Shown: positions 44,128-55,178, counted from the first letter of the stretch. The stretch is DNA of 64,000 nt from Pseudomonas kielensis (GCF_014236655.1 NZ_JACMYG010000011.1:62001-126000); one strand, 5' to 3'. The notes: generated by a model from the sequence alone, not told the origin. A program made the numbers and translations.

Positions 44128-44580
44128 TCAACGATACGGACTCTCCCGGGGCAGGCGCTGGGACAGTTCATCGAGCAGCTTCTGCTCGCGCTTGTCCTCC
44201 AGTTGCCGGGCCTCGTCGATGTAGCGCTGCACCAGCTTGCGCAAGCCTTCGACCCGGGCGTAGGCCTGTTGCCAGCCGTCGCGCGCCTTGTCGAGGTTGT
44301 TCTGGTGCCAGGCCAGGCTTTGCCGCTGCTGGTCGATGGCGGTGCCCAGTTGTGCGAGGAAGCCCTGGTAACCCAGCAGCCATTGCCCGGACACCCCTTC
44401 ACGGCCGCGCTCGACCCAGCGTTCCAGGTATTCGAGGCGAAATCCGTCGAGGTCGGCCAGCTTGTTTTCCGCCAGCCGCACCTGGCCCTGGAAGTAGCCC
44501 AGGCGCTGGGCGGCGGTCTTCTCGGCTTTTTCCGCCATGTCGACCACCGGCGCCAGGCGCGCTGCTCGGCTCTGGGCCAT
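44128..44580 (-). CDS. fliJ: Flagellar export chaperone/stalk protein FliJ
   Basis: FliJ is the coiled-coil stalk of the FliHIJ ATPase that activates the export gate. The 150-residue protein is almost entirely helical and highly charged, with two long heptad-rich helices (about 12-55 and 75-140). It is 6 bp after fliI and is the last gene of fliEFGHIJ. Confidence 0.93.
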   Translation of the reverse strand: MAQSRAARLAPVVDMAEKAEKTAAQRLGYFQGQVRLAENKLADLDGFRLEYLERWVERGREGVSGQWLLGYQGFLAQLGTAIDQQRQSLAWHQNNLDKARDGWQQAYARVEGLRKLVQRYIDEARQLEDKREQKLLDELSQRLPRESPYR

Positions 44581-44586
44581 GGCAGA

Positions 44587-45945
44587 TTAGCCTCCGGCTG
44601 CCGGAGCGAAGATGGTTTCCAGGTGAGCGTGGCTTTCGCCCAGGCTGATGTTGTCGTTGAGGCCCTGGCGCAGGTAGCTGACCATGGTCGGCTGCAGGGC
44701 AATGGCGGTGTCGGTCTCGCGATCGCCACCGGCCACATAGGCACCGACGCTGATCAGGTCGCGGCTCTGTTGATAACGCGACCAGAGCTGCTTGAAATAT
44801 TGGGCGCGACGCATGTGCTCGGGCGAGACCACCGAGGGCATGACCCGGCTGATGGACGCTTCGATGTCGATGGCCGGGTAGTGCCCCTCTTCGGCCAGGC
44901 GCCGGGACAACACGATGTGGCCGTCGAGCACACCCCGCGCCGAGTCGGCGATCGGGTCCTGCTGGTCGTCGCCTTCCGACAGTACGGTATAGAACGCCGT
45001 GATCGAGCCACCGCCCGCCTCGGCATTGCCCGCGCGTTCCACCAGTTTCGGCAGCTTGGCGAACACCGAAGGCGGATAGCCCTTGGTCGCTGGCGGCTCG
45101 CCGATGGCCAGGGCGATTTCCCGCTGGGCCTGGGCAAAACGGGTCAGCGAGTCCATCAGCAACAGGACGTTCTTGCCCTTGTCGCGAAAATATTCGGCGA
45201 TGCGCGTGCAGTACATCGCCGCGCGCATCCGCATCAGCGGCGCATCGTCGGCCGGCGAAGCCACCACCACCGAACGCTTGAGGCCTTCTTCGCCGAGGAT
45301 GTGCTCGATGAACTCCTTGACCTCCCGGCCCCGCTCACCGATCAGCCCGACCACAATGATGTCGGCTTCGGTAAAGCGGGTCATCATGCCCAGCAGCACA
45401 CTCTTGCCCACGCCGGTACCGGCGAACAGGCCCAGGCGCTGGCCGCGACCGACCGTGAGCAAGCCGTTGATCGACCGAATGCCGACGTCCAGCGGCACGC
45501 TGATGGGGTCGCGGTTGAGCGGGTTGATGGTCGGGCCGTCCATCGGCACCCAGTCCTCGGCCTTCATCCCGCCCTTGCCGTCCAGCGCCCGACCGGCACC
45601 GTCGAGCACCCGCCCGAGCATGCTCATGCCCATCGGCAGGCGGCCATTGTCCGCCAGTGGCACGACCCGCGCGCCCGGGGCGATCCCGGCGACGCTGCCC
45701 ACCGGCATCAGGAATACTTTGTTGCCGGAAAACCCCATGACCTCGGCTTCGACTTCGACCGGGTGATAGCTGTCGTCGTTGATCACCCGGCAGCGGCTGC
45801 CCATGGCGGCGCGCAAACCTTCAGCCTCGAGCGTCAGGCCGACCATGCGCAACAGGCGCCCTTCAAGGACCGGCTGGCCTGGCAACTCAACCGCGGCGGC
45901 GTAGCTGCCCAGGCGCTTGGCAAAACTGGTGCGATCAAGGCGCAT
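44587..45945 (-). CDS. fliI: Flagellum-specific ATP synthase FliI
   Basis: FliI is the F1-beta-like ATPase that energises flagellar export. The 452-residue protein has Walker A GTGVGKS (residues 176-182), the [11 protein letters not shown] catalytic region, Walker [19 protein letters not shown], and the [11 protein letters not shown] signature. Its ATG overlaps the fliH end by 11 bp. Confidence 0.97.
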   Translation of the reverse strand: MRLDRTSFAKRLGSYAAAVELPGQPVLEGRLLRMVGLTLEAEGLRAAMGSRCRVINDDSYHPVEVEAEVMGFSGNKVFLMPVGSVAGIAPGARVVPLADNGRLPMGMSMLGRVLDGAGRALDGKGGMKAEDWVPMDGPTINPLNRDPISVPLDVGIRSINGLLTVGRGQRLGLFAGTGVGKSVLLGMMTRFTEADIIVVGLIGERGREVKEFIEHILGEEGLKRSVVVASPADDAPLMRMRAAMYCTRIAEYFRDKGKNVLLLMDSLTRFAQAQREIALAIGEPPATKGYPPSVFAKLPKLVERAGNAEAGGGSITAFYTVLSEGDDQQDPIADSARGVLDGHIVLSRRLAEEGHYPAIDIEASISRVMPSVVSPEHMRRAQYFKQLWSRYQQSRDLISVGAYVAGGDRETDTAIALQPTMVSYLRQGLNDNISLGESHAHLETIFAPAAGG

Positions 45946-46717
45946 CTGGGTTGACCGGCGGAGCTACGGCAGACAGGTCCAGGTGCAAATCCGCGGGCGC
46001 CGGGTGCAGCGCCTGCTCGTGCAACTGGTCAAGCAACTGGGCCATGGCCTGGGTGATGCGGGTTTCCACCGTCGCATCGATCCGGCTGTGCTCGGTCTCG
46101 ACCCGGCAACCACCGGGCAACAGCGCCTCGTCCTCGACGATGCGCCAGGTTTCCTCATGGCGTTCGCGCAGCGCTTTGACCTGGGCAAAATCCTGCGGAT
46201 TGACGTACAGGCGCACGTTCGCAACCCCCAGCGGCAGCAGCTTGAGGGCTTCGCGCATGACGTGTTCCAGCTGGCTCGAGTCGATGGCCAGCTCGCGCTG
46301 GATCACCTGCCGGGCAACGTGCTGAACCAGCGTCACCAGGCCCTTTTCAATCTGCGTGTCCTGCTCGGCGATGGGCTCGAACAGATTGGCCATCAGCCGC
46401 TCCAGGCTGGCCAGCTTGCCATTGAGGGCCACTTCGGCTTCCTGGCGAACCTTGAGGGTGGTGCTGTGAAAACCTTCTTTCTCGCCGGTGGCAAACCCTT
46501 CGTTCCAGGCTTCCTGGCGAATGCTCTCGAGTTCTTCCAGGGTCAGTGGCTGGACTTCCTCCAGCGGCACTTCTTCCATCTGCGGTGGTTCTGGCTCGGG
46601 CTCAGGCTCGGGTTCCGGGACGTACGGGTCAAAACTGGGCAGCGCCCAGATGTCGAGCCCGCTGACATCACGCGCACGAATCAGGTCGCTGGGCGACTCA
46701 TCACTCTTGGCTGCCAT
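45935..46717 (-). CDS. fliH: Flagellar assembly protein FliH
   Basis: FliH inhibits FliI and tethers it to the C-ring. The 260-residue protein has an N-terminal FliN-binding-like segment ([13 protein letters not shown]), then a PE repeat ([12 protein letters not shown], residues 34-45), an acidic helical region, and the conserved C-terminal FliH domain (about 130-240). It sits 4 bp after fliG. Confidence 0.94.
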   Translation of the reverse strand: MAAKSDESPSDLIRARDVSGLDIWALPSFDPYVPEPEPEPEPEPPQMEEVPLEEVQPLTLEELESIRQEAWNEGFATGEKEGFHSTTLKVRQEAEVALNGKLASLERLMANLFEPIAEQDTQIEKGLVTLVQHVARQVIQRELAIDSSQLEHVMREALKLLPLGVANVRLYVNPQDFAQVKALRERHEETWRIVEDEALLPGGCRVETEHSRIDATVETRITQAMAQLLDQLHEQALHPAPADLHLDLSAVAPPVNPDAP

Positions 46718-46721
46718 AGGG

Positions 46722-47741
46722 TCAGATCATTTCTTCGCCGCCCTTCCCGCCGAGAACGATTTCTCCGGCTTCGGCCATACGGCGGGCAATGGTGAGGATT
46801 TCCTTTTGTGCCGTCTCGACGTCGCTGACGCGCACCGGGCCTTTGGCCTCGAGGTCGTCGCGCAGCAGTTCGGCGGCGCGCTTGGACATGTTCTTGAAGA
46901 TCTTCTCCTTGACCCCTTCGTCCGAGCCCTTGAGGGCCAGCACCAGTACGTCGGAGGAGACTTCGCGCAGCAACGCCTGGATCCCGCGGTCGTCGACATC
47001 GGCCAGGTTGTTGAACACGAACATCAGGTCTTCGATCTGACCGGACAGGTCTTCGTCGACTTCGCGGATCGAATCCATGAGCTGGCCTTCGATCGAACTG
47101 TCGAGGAAGTTCATGATGTCGGCGGCACGCTTGATCCCGCCCAGGGTGGTGCGCGAGGCGTTCGAATTGCCGGAGAACTGTTTCTCGAGAATCTGGTTGA
47201 GTTCCTTGAGCGCCGCCGGCTGCACGGTATTGAGCGAGGACACGCGCAAGATGATGTCCAGGCGCACCTTGTGGTCAAAGTTGCCCAGCACTTCACCGGC
47301 CTGGTCGGGGTCCAGGTACGCCACCACAATGGCCTGGATCTGCGGGTGCTCGTAGCGGATCACGTCCGCCACCGCGCGCGGCTCCATCCACTTGAGGCTG
47401 TCCAGGCCGCTGGTGTTGCCACCCAGCAGGATCCGGTCGATCAGGCCATTGGCCTTGTCTTCACCCAGGGCCTGGGTCAGCATTTTGCGGATGTAGCCAT
47501 CGGAGCCTACGCCCAGGCTGGTCTGGTCGCCGACGATGTCGACGAACTCGCTCATCACCTGTTCGACCTGCTCGCGGTGCACGTTGCCCATCTGCGCCAT
47601 GGCCACGCCGACGCGCTGGACCTCTTTGGGCCCCATGTGACGCAGCACTTGCGCGGCGTCGGTTTCGCCCAGGGACAGCAGCAGGATCGCGGCTTTGTCG
47701 ACCCGGCTGAGTTTGGCGATCGAGGCTCGGTTATCACTCAT
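46722..47741 (-). CDS. fliG: Flagellar motor switch protein FliG
   Basis: FliG is the torque-generating rotor protein. The 339-residue protein has three armadillo-like domains; the middle domain has the EHPQ motif (RYEHPQIQAIVVAYL near 130) and the C-terminal domain has the charged torque helix with DEGVKEKIFKNMSKRAAELLRDDLEA split around 275-300. The start overlaps the fliF end by 8 bp. Confidence 0.97.
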   Translation of the reverse strand: MSDNRASIAKLSRVDKAAILLLSLGETDAAQVLRHMGPKEVQRVGVAMAQMGNVHREQVEQVMSEFVDIVGDQTSLGVGSDGYIRKMLTQALGEDKANGLIDRILLGGNTSGLDSLKWMEPRAVADVIRYEHPQIQAIVVAYLDPDQAGEVLGNFDHKVRLDIILRVSSLNTVQPAALKELNQILEKQFSGNSNASRTTLGGIKRAADIMNFLDSSIEGQLMDSIREVDEDLSGQIEDLMFVFNNLADVDDRGIQALLREVSSDVLVLALKGSDEGVKEKIFKNMSKRAAELLRDDLEAKGPVRVSDVETAQKEILTIARRMAEAGEIVLGGKGGEEMI

Positions 47742-49521
47742 CTGCGTTAATCCACTCTTTCACGACCTGCGCCACACGGCCCGGGTCTTCGGCCACCAGG
47801 CTCTTGATTGCGTTCAACTGGGCGTCATAGCCTTCGCTCGGGCTTGGCAGCAGGATGCTTTGCGGGCCGCCCAGGCTGACCCGGTCATTGCCCAGCTCGC
47901 CATCCAGCCCACCCATGCCACCGAGCTCGGCATCGCTGCCGATCCCTGCCAGTTGCCGCCCCTTGCCGCCACCGGTGATGTTGTTGAGCACCGGACGCAG
48001 CACGCCGAAGACCAGCACCAGGATGAACAGCACGCCGACCACTTGTTTGACCACATCCCAGAACCAGGGCTGGGAATAGAACGGGATCTCGGCAATCACT
48101 TCGCCGCGATCGGCCGAGAACGGCACGTTGATCACGCTGACGCTGTCGCCACGGCTGGCGTCGAAGCCGACCGCGTCCTGCACCAGGCGGGTGAAGCGCG
48201 CCAATTCATCGGCGGTCCACGGTGCACGGGAGGTTTCGCCATTGGCGGGATTGACCTTGACCTGGTCATCGACCACCACCGCCACCGACAACCGGTTCAA
48301 GCGGCCTTGTTGCTGCTTGGTGTGGCTGATGGAGCGGTCGAGCTCGAAGTTCTTGGTCGATTGCTGACGCTTGTCCGCCGGGTACGGGGCGAGCATCGGC
48401 TGGCCGGTGGCCGGGTCCATGATCTGCTGGCCGTTGGCATCGAGCAGCGGCTGGCCGGGCTGCACCATGCCGCCTGCGGCGGCAGCGCCACCGGTGGCTT
48501 GCGGCGCGGAAGCCGGTGCCGGCGGCTGGTTGCTCAGGGCACCCGGTACGCCTTGCGGGCCATTGCTGGCGGTCCGCTGTTCGGAGGTCGATTGCTCGCT
48601 GCGCAGGGCCGGTTGATCGGGGTTGAACTGCTCGGAAGTGGACTCGACCGCACTGAAGTCGACGTCGGCCGACACTTCGGCCTTGTAGCGGTCATTGCCC
48701 AGCACCGGCTGCAGGATGTTGTGCACGCGCTGGGTGAGCATGCTTTCCATGCGGCGGCTGTAGTCGAACTGCTTGCCGGCCATGGTCAGTGCGGAGTTCT
48801 CCGCCTGATCGGACAGCAGGGTGCCCTTCTGGTCGACCACGGTAATCTGCGACTTGCTCAGTTCCGGGACACTGGTCGCCACCAGATTGACGATGGCCAC
48901 CACCTGGCTCGGCTCCAGCGAACGGCCGGAGTACAGCTCCACCAGCACCGAGGCGCTGGGCTTGCGCTCGTCACGCACGAACACCGAGCTTTTCGGAATG
49001 GCCAGGTGCACGCGGGCACCCTTGACGTTGTTCAGGCTGGCAATGGTGCGCGCCAGCTCGCCTTCCAGGCCGCGACGGTAACGGGTCGCTTCCATGAACT
49101 GACTGGTGCCCAGGCCCTGGTCCTTGTCGAGGATTTCAAAACCGATGTTGCCGTCGGTCGGGGTCACCCCGGCGGCGGCCAGCTTGAGCCGCGCACGCGG
49201 CAAGTCATCGGCCTTGACCAGCAAGGCGCCGGAATTGGGTTCGACGGTGTAGGGAATGTCGGCGGTGGCCAGGGTCTCCATCACCTGCTTGGCATCCATC
49301 CCGGCCAGGCTGCCGTACAACGGCCGGTAGTCCGGTTGCTGCGACCAGAGGACCACGGCAAAACCAATCGCCACACTCGCAGCCAGGCCAACCAGCAGGC
49401 CCACCTGCCGCAGCATGGTCATCTCGGAGAGGTTTTCCAGGAAGGACAGGCCGAACAGCGGCGGTTTGCCATCTGCAGCGGCGGCCTTGGCCGGAACGTT
49501 ATTGGCGACTGCTTCTGCCAT
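47734..49521 (-). CDS. fliF: Flagellar MS-ring protein FliF
   Basis: FliF builds the MS ring. The 595-residue protein has two membrane helices (about residues 38-62 and 452-475), ring-building motifs between them (LPRARLKLAAAGVTP near 128), a Gln/Ala/Pro-rich insertion near 320-375, and a C-terminal FliG-binding tail (LVAEDPGRVAQVVKEWIN). It starts 14 bp after fliE. Confidence 0.97.
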   Translation of the reverse strand: MAEAVANNVPAKAAAADGKPPLFGLSFLENLSEMTMLRQVGLLVGLAASVAIGFAVVLWSQQPDYRPLYGSLAGMDAKQVMETLATADIPYTVEPNSGALLVKADDLPRARLKLAAAGVTPTDGNIGFEILDKDQGLGTSQFMEATRYRRGLEGELARTIASLNNVKGARVHLAIPKSSVFVRDERKPSASVLVELYSGRSLEPSQVVAIVNLVATSVPELSKSQITVVDQKGTLLSDQAENSALTMAGKQFDYSRRMESMLTQRVHNILQPVLGNDRYKAEVSADVDFSAVESTSEQFNPDQPALRSEQSTSEQRTASNGPQGVPGALSNQPPAPASAPQATGGAAAAGGMVQPGQPLLDANGQQIMDPATGQPMLAPYPADKRQQSTKNFELDRSISHTKQQQGRLNRLSVAVVVDDQVKVNPANGETSRAPWTADELARFTRLVQDAVGFDASRGDSVSVINVPFSADRGEVIAEIPFYSQPWFWDVVKQVVGVLFILVLVFGVLRPVLNNITGGGKGRQLAGIGSDAELGGMGGLDGELGNDRVSLGGPQSILLPSPSEGYDAQLNAIKSLVAEDPGRVAQVVKEWINADE

Positions 49522-49535
49522 GACTCAATGTGTCC

Positions 49536-49862
49536 TTAAACCGGCATCTGCATGATGTCTTGGTAAGCCTGAACCAGCTTGTTGCGCACCTGGGTCAGTG
49601 CCTGGAAGGAGACGCCGGCTTTTTCCTTGGCGATCATCACGTCGGTCAGGTCGACACCGCTCTTGCCGATTTCGAACGCGGTGGACAGCTGGCTCGACGC
49701 CTGCTGGGTGTCGTTGACCTTGTTCACGGCCTGGCCCAGCATGTCGGCAAAGCTGCTACCGGCTTCTTGCGGCGCGGCAACGGCCTTGGGTGCGGCCATG
49801 GCGTCCATTTGCATGGCGCGCATGTCCAGCATCAACCGGTTAAATTCAATTCCTTGGCTCAT
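49536..49862 (-). CDS. fliE: Flagellar hook-basal body protein FliE
   Basis: FliE joins the MS ring to the rod. The 108-residue helical protein contains [18 protein letters not shown] near 52 and the C-terminal [26 protein letters not shown] pattern split by residue 90, as usual. It is the first gene of fliEFGHIJ and lies 60 bp from a perfect sigma-54 promoter. Confidence 0.96.
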   Translation of the reverse strand: MSQGIEFNRLMLDMRAMQMDAMAAPKAVAAPQEAGSSFADMLGQAVNKVNDTQQASSQLSTAFEIGKSGVDLTDVMIAKEKAGVSFQALTQVRNKLVQAYQDIMQMPV

Positions 49863-49922
49863 GACTGCTCTCTCTGACGGCCCGCAATTTTTTGACGCTC
49901 ACTCGGCGGATAGACTGGTGTT

Positions 49923-49938
49923 AGCAACAAGGGTGCCA
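49923..49938 (-). promoter_or_regulatory. Sigma-54 promoter for fliEFGHIJ
   Basis: The minus strand reads TGGCACCCTTGTTGCT, an exact match to TGGCAC-N5-TTGCW. The predicted start near 49912 leaves a 50-nt leader to fliE. This would be the FleQ/FleR-dependent promoter of the operon. Confidence 0.85.
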
Positions 49939-49967
49939 GCTCCGCCCGGGGCCACTGATAAAAGCCC

Positions 49968-50050
49968 TTGTAGCAGCTGCCGAGGCTGCGTTCGGCCGCG
50001 AAGCGGTGGTAATCCATTTGTCGCAGTTAGCGCTGGCTCGACAGCTGCCA
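49968..50050. repeat. Second-type REP-like sequence in the fleR-fliE gap
   Basis: A sequence starting TTGTAGCAGCTGCCGAGGCT and continuing GCGTTCGGCCGCGAAGCGGT matches a second Pseudomonas REP-like family. A diverged inverted partner (GGCTCGACAGCTGCCA) ends near 50050. Immediately after it are two tandem copies of CGGGGTCA (50051-50066). Confidence 0.5.
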
Positions 50051-50085
50051 CGGGGTCACGGGGTCACGGGAATCGTCGGCATTGC

Positions 50086-51486
50086 TCAGGTGGCGAACAG
50101 GTGCCCTTCCACGTCCATCCCGGCATCGCGCATTTGCGCCAGCTTGTAACGCAGGGTGCGCGGGCTGATGCCCAGGCGTTCGGCGGCTTCCTTGCGGCGA
50201 CCGCGCTCGGCGCGCAGGGTGTCGATGATCATCTGGAATTCCCGGCGACGCAGGTCGTCACCCAGGGCGCCGGCCGATTCGCCGGGCGCGGTCTCGGCCT
50301 CCAGCGTGCGCACAGTCGCAGCCTTTGGCGCCAGGCTCGGCAGCGGCGCACAGGCCACCGGCCCCGACAGGCAGAAGTCCTGCGGCTCGATGACCCCACC
50401 CTGCTGCAGGATCAGCGCACGCTGGATCGCGTTGTCCAGCTCGCGCACGTTGCCCGGCCACGGATACCCCACCAGGCAGGCTTGGGCCTGGGGCGATAAC
50501 CGCGCCGCCGCGTGGTGCATTTTATTGACGTGCTTGGCCAGCAGGCGCTCGGCCAGCGGCAGAATATCGGCAGTGCGTTCGCGCAGCGGACGCCAGGCCA
50601 GGGGAAACACCGACAGGCGATAGTACAGGTCTTCGCGAAACCGCCCCGCCGCCACTTCCGCAGCCAGGTCGCGGTTGGTGGTGGCCACCACCCGGATGTC
50701 CAGCACGATTGGCTTGCGCGCGCCGACCCGCTCGACTTCACGCTCCTGCAGCACCCGCAGCAGCTTGGCTTGCAGGCCCAGGGGCATTTCGGAAATCTCG
50801 TCGAGCAGGATGGTGCCGCCATCCGCTTGCTCGAACTTGCCCGCCTGGGCGGCAATCGCCCCGGTGAAGGCGCCCTTCTCATGACCGAACAGCGTGGCCT
50901 CGAGCATGTTGTCCGGGATCGCCGCGCAATTGATCGCAATGAACGGCTGACTGGCACGCCGCGAGTGCTGATGGATGTAGCGCGCCAGCACTTCCTTGCC
51001 GGTGCCCGATTCGCCGGAAATCAGCACGGTCGAATCACTGCGCGCCACCCGCGCCGCCAGTTCCAGCAACTGGGCACTGGCCGGCTCGAACGCCACCGGC
51101 CCCTCACCTTCGCCGGCGTCCAGGCACCCCTGGGCGTGGCGTGCCACCAGATCCAGCAGGGCCTTGGGCTCGAATGGCTTGACCAGGTAGTCCGCCGCCC
51201 CCTGGCGCATCGCATCCACGGCGCGCTCCACCGCCCCATGGGCCGTCATCAGCAACACCGGCAACTGGGGATGACGCACCCGCAACAGACTCAACAACTG
51301 ATGACCGTCCATGCCGGGCATATTGACGTCGCTGACCACCAGGTTGAACGGCTCGCGCGCCGCCGCCTCCAGCGCCTCTTCGGCACTACCGACGGCACGG
51401 TAGTCGTGACCGGCCAGCAGCAACGTATCGGCCAGCGCTTCGCGCAGGGCACGGTCGTCTTCGACCAGCAGAACCTTGATTAGCAT
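50086..51486 (-). CDS. fleR: Sigma-54-dependent response regulator FleR
   Basis: FleR activates class III flagellar genes with sigma-54 after phosphorylation by FleS. The 466-residue protein has a receiver domain with Asp53 (VVSDVNMPGMDG), an AAA+ domain with GESGTGKE and the sigma-54-contact GAFTGA loop, and a Fis-type helix-turn-helix at the C-terminus (RKEAAERLGISPRTLRYKL). The start MLIKVLLVEDD was chosen; it follows fleS by 5 bp. Confidence 0.96.
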   Translation of the reverse strand: MLIKVLLVEDDRALREALADTLLLAGHDYRAVGSAEEALEAAAREPFNLVVSDVNMPGMDGHQLLSLLRVRHPQLPVLLMTAHGAVERAVDAMRQGAADYLVKPFEPKALLDLVARHAQGCLDAGEGEGPVAFEPASAQLLELAARVARSDSTVLISGESGTGKEVLARYIHQHSRRASQPFIAINCAAIPDNMLEATLFGHEKGAFTGAIAAQAGKFEQADGGTILLDEISEMPLGLQAKLLRVLQEREVERVGARKPIVLDIRVVATTNRDLAAEVAAGRFREDLYYRLSVFPLAWRPLRERTADILPLAERLLAKHVNKMHHAAARLSPQAQACLVGYPWPGNVRELDNAIQRALILQQGGVIEPQDFCLSGPVACAPLPSLAPKAATVRTLEAETAPGESAGALGDDLRRREFQMIIDTLRAERGRRKEAAERLGISPRTLRYKLAQMRDAGMDVEGHLFAT

Positions 51487-51491
51487 TGACC

Positions 51492-52691
51492 TCACTCCGT
51501 TTCCTGCACGCTGCCAAACAATGGCAGCTCGAGCACCGCGCACGTGCCACGGCCCGGCCGCGAGCGCAGTTGCAAGTGTCCCTGATGAGCCCGTGCCACC
51601 GCCTTGACCACGGTCAGGCCCAGGCCAGTTCCATTGGTCTTGGTGGTGAAAAAGGGTTCGCCCAGGCGCTCCAGCACTGCGGGATCGATCCCGGCACCGC
51701 TGTCACTGACGCACAGGCGCAAGGTGTTCTGCCGGGCATACAGGTGCACCTTCAGGCGCACCGCGCCAGCACTGGCCTGGATCGCGTTTTCAATCAGGTT
51801 CAGCAGCGCGCCCACCAGGGTGTCGCGGTTGCACAGCAACTCACCGGCATGGGCATCGCACTGCCAGCGGATCGGCACGTCCTGGACATGGGTCTGCGCC
51901 GCCGCTTGCAACGATTGCAGCAACTGCCTGGGGCTGACCCGATCGGTCAGGGGCAACTCGCCACGGGCGAACACCAGCATGTCGCGCACCTGATGCTCAA
52001 GTTCGTGCAGGCGCTCCTTCAGGCGCCCGGCAAACCGCTGCTGGGTCGCCACCGGCAAAGCCTGCTCAGTCAGGTGACTGGCGTAGAGCAGAGCTGCGGA
52101 CAAGGGGGTGCGAATCTGATGGGCCAGGGACGCGACCATCCGCCCCAGGGACGACAAGCGTTCGTGGCGCGCCAGTTGATCCTGCAGGTGGCGGGTTTCG
52201 GTCAGATCGTTGAGCAGCACCAACTGCCCCGGCTCGGCGTCCAGCGAACGGGTGGCAATCGACAGGCGTCGACCATCTTTCAGGGAGATTTCATGACCGT
52301 CGTCTTCACGGGGCGCAAAGCAGCGACCAATGACCTGGCGCCACAGCTCACCTTGCAGGGGCAGCCCCAGCAACTCGCACGCCGCCGGGTTGGCTTCGCT
52401 GACGATGCCCTGGGCGTCGATGACGATGACGCCGCCTGGCAACAGGTCGAGCAGGTTCTGCAGGCGATTGGCCAAGCGTTCTTTTTCTGCCAGTTCTTGC
52501 AGGCGCTGGGCACTGACTACTTCCAGCTCACCCTTGAGTTCGGACACTCGGGCTTCGAGTCGGCTGTAGGAGTCAGTAAGTTGGCTCGACATCTGATTGA
52601 ACAGGGCGAACGCCTGTTCCAGACCAGGCCGGTTTGCCGGCTCTACGCCGGGCGCATCGGGGGCTGGAGACATCTGGGCGGCGTGGGGCAT
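51492..52691 (-). CDS. fleS: Cytoplasmic sensor histidine kinase FleS
   Basis: FleS is the partner kinase of FleR. The 399-residue protein lacks membrane helices. It has a coiled coil (about 37-80), a PAS domain (about 80-170, LLPGGVIVIDAQGIVSEANPAA split at its loop), a HisKA domain with His191 in ASLAHQIRTPLSAAL, and a HATPase domain with NLIENAIQAS, DSGAGIDP and GTGLGLTVVK motifs. It heads fleSR, 54 bp from a sigma-54 promoter. Confidence 0.96.
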   Translation of the reverse strand: MPHAAQMSPAPDAPGVEPANRPGLEQAFALFNQMSSQLTDSYSRLEARVSELKGELEVVSAQRLQELAEKERLANRLQNLLDLLPGGVIVIDAQGIVSEANPAACELLGLPLQGELWRQVIGRCFAPREDDGHEISLKDGRRLSIATRSLDAEPGQLVLLNDLTETRHLQDQLARHERLSSLGRMVASLAHQIRTPLSAALLYASHLTEQALPVATQQRFAGRLKERLHELEHQVRDMLVFARGELPLTDRVSPRQLLQSLQAAAQTHVQDVPIRWQCDAHAGELLCNRDTLVGALLNLIENAIQASAGAVRLKVHLYARQNTLRLCVSDSGAGIDPAVLERLGEPFFTTKTNGTGLGLTVVKAVARAHQGHLQLRSRPGRGTCAVLELPLFGSVQETE

Positions 52692-52744
52692 CGTGCACTC
52701 TCGCTTGGCTGACCGTCAGTGAAACGGAACGTTGCGAGGGATGT

Positions 52745-52760
52745 AGCAATACCCGTGCCT
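52745..52760 (-). promoter_or_regulatory. Sigma-54 promoter for fleSR
   Basis: The minus strand reads AGGCACGGGTATTGCT, with only the first base off the consensus and GG-N10-GC spacing. The -24 end touches the T-run of the fleQ terminator. Confidence 0.75.
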
Positions 52761-52801
52761 AAAAAAAACCGCCCATTATTCAAGAACTTGAAAAACAGGC
52801 G
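52761..52801 (-). terminator. Intrinsic terminator of fleQ
   Basis: Directly after the fleQ stop the minus strand forms a 14-pair stem with one mismatch (arms CGCCTGTTTTTCAA and TTGAATAATGGGCG, loop GTTC), followed by G and eight Ts. Confidence 0.85.
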
Positions 52802-54277
<1,476 letters not shown>

Positions 54278-54384
54278 GCAATAGCAACTTCCCTAGTCAA
54301 CTCAATGCCCGAAATAAGAAGGCAAGCTAGACGCCTGCAGGCACGTTAAGCCTTGTAGACGTCTGAAATCTGCAAACAGCCACT

Positions 54385-54413
54385 AGTTAAGTCAAAAAAC
54401 CGTGCATAGTCAA
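54385..54413 (-). promoter_or_regulatory. Candidate sigma-70 promoter for fleQ
   Basis: On the minus strand, TTGACT (54408-54413) and TTAACT (54385-54390) are spaced by 17 bp, about 100 bp upstream of fleQ. The -10 is only a four-of-six match. fleQ is expected to use sigma-70, since it acts above sigma-54 in the cascade. Confidence 0.35.
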
Positions 54414-54455
54414 ATTTATGGCGCATATGCCCGGACAAGCTGATTAACCAAAGCG

Positions 54456-54752
54456 TTAACCGAACAGATGGTAAACCTTTGCCGCGCCCTTAGCTTGTCT
54501 GATCTGAGACATCTCGTTGACTATCGCCTGACGCTCGTCCATCGCCACATCCAGCAGCCGCTTGTAGACCACCAGCAGGCTCTGCAGGTTCTCGCGCAGC
54601 GCCTGCTCATCCACCGGCGCCTCGCTCAGTACGTCGTCAACGCAACTGCGACAGGCGACGTCGAGCTCACCGATGGCCTGCCAGTCGCGCTCAGCCAGCG
54701 CCTCGACCAGGGCCTCGCGGGTTTGCTCAATGCGTTGCAGGGCTTGGCTCAT
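54456..54752 (-). CDS. fliT: Flagellar export chaperone FliT-like protein
   Basis: A 98-residue helical protein in the usual fliD-fliS-fliT position. FliT-type proteins are cytoplasmic chaperones of the filament cap FliD. The sequence is highly helical (LQRIEQTREALVEALAERDW, then EQALRENLQSLLVVYKRLLD) and matches the short Pseudomonas FliT. It starts 24 bp after fliS. Sequence conservation is weak, so context carries the assignment. Confidence 0.8.
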   Translation of the reverse strand: MSQALQRIEQTREALVEALAERDWQAIGELDVACRSCVDDVLSEAPVDEQALRENLQSLLVVYKRLLDVAMDERQAIVNEMSQIRQAKGAAKVYHLFG

Positions 54753-54776
54753 GACATCATCCTCAGGCCCACGGGC

Positions 54777-55178
54777 CTATTGCGCTATCTCTTGTGAGGC
54801 GATCCCGTCCCAGCCGCTTTTCAGGGTGATCAGCAGGCGGGCGACTTCGTCGATGACTTCCGGGTCATTGCTGATGTTGGCCTGCAACAGCTGGGCACTC
54901 ATGTAGTCGTAGAGGCTGGCCAGTTGCTGGATTGTCGCCGGGTCCTCGGCTTTCTCTTCATCCAGGCCCTGGCGCAGACCGGTGATGATGTCGACGGCCT
55001 TGGTGAGCATCAGGCACTTCTGCGGGATATCACCACGCACCAGTGCGCCCTTGGCCTGGGCCAGGCGATCGAGGCCACCCTCGTACAACATCTGGATCAG
55101 GCGATGGGGGCTGGCTTCGGAGATCTGCGCGTGGGAATTGACCTTCTGGTACGCACGCAGGGCTTTCATAGGGTTCAT
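54777..55178 (-). CDS. fliS: Flagellin export chaperone FliS
   Basis: FliS binds the flagellin C-terminus and prevents premature polymerisation. The 133-residue protein has the family pattern LRAYQKVNSHAQISEASPHRLIQMLYEG (residues about 6-33) and the C-terminal LYDYMSAQLLQANISNDPEVIDEVARLL. The start MNPMKALRAYQ at 55178 has an AGGTAGC upstream; a longer open frame is rejected. fliD ends 117 bp upstream. Confidence 0.96.
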   Translation of the reverse strand: MNPMKALRAYQKVNSHAQISEASPHRLIQMLYEGGLDRLAQAKGALVRGDIPQKCLMLTKAVDIITGLRQGLDEEKAEDPATIQQLASLYDYMSAQLLQANISNDPEVIDEVARLLITLKSGWDGIASQEIAQ

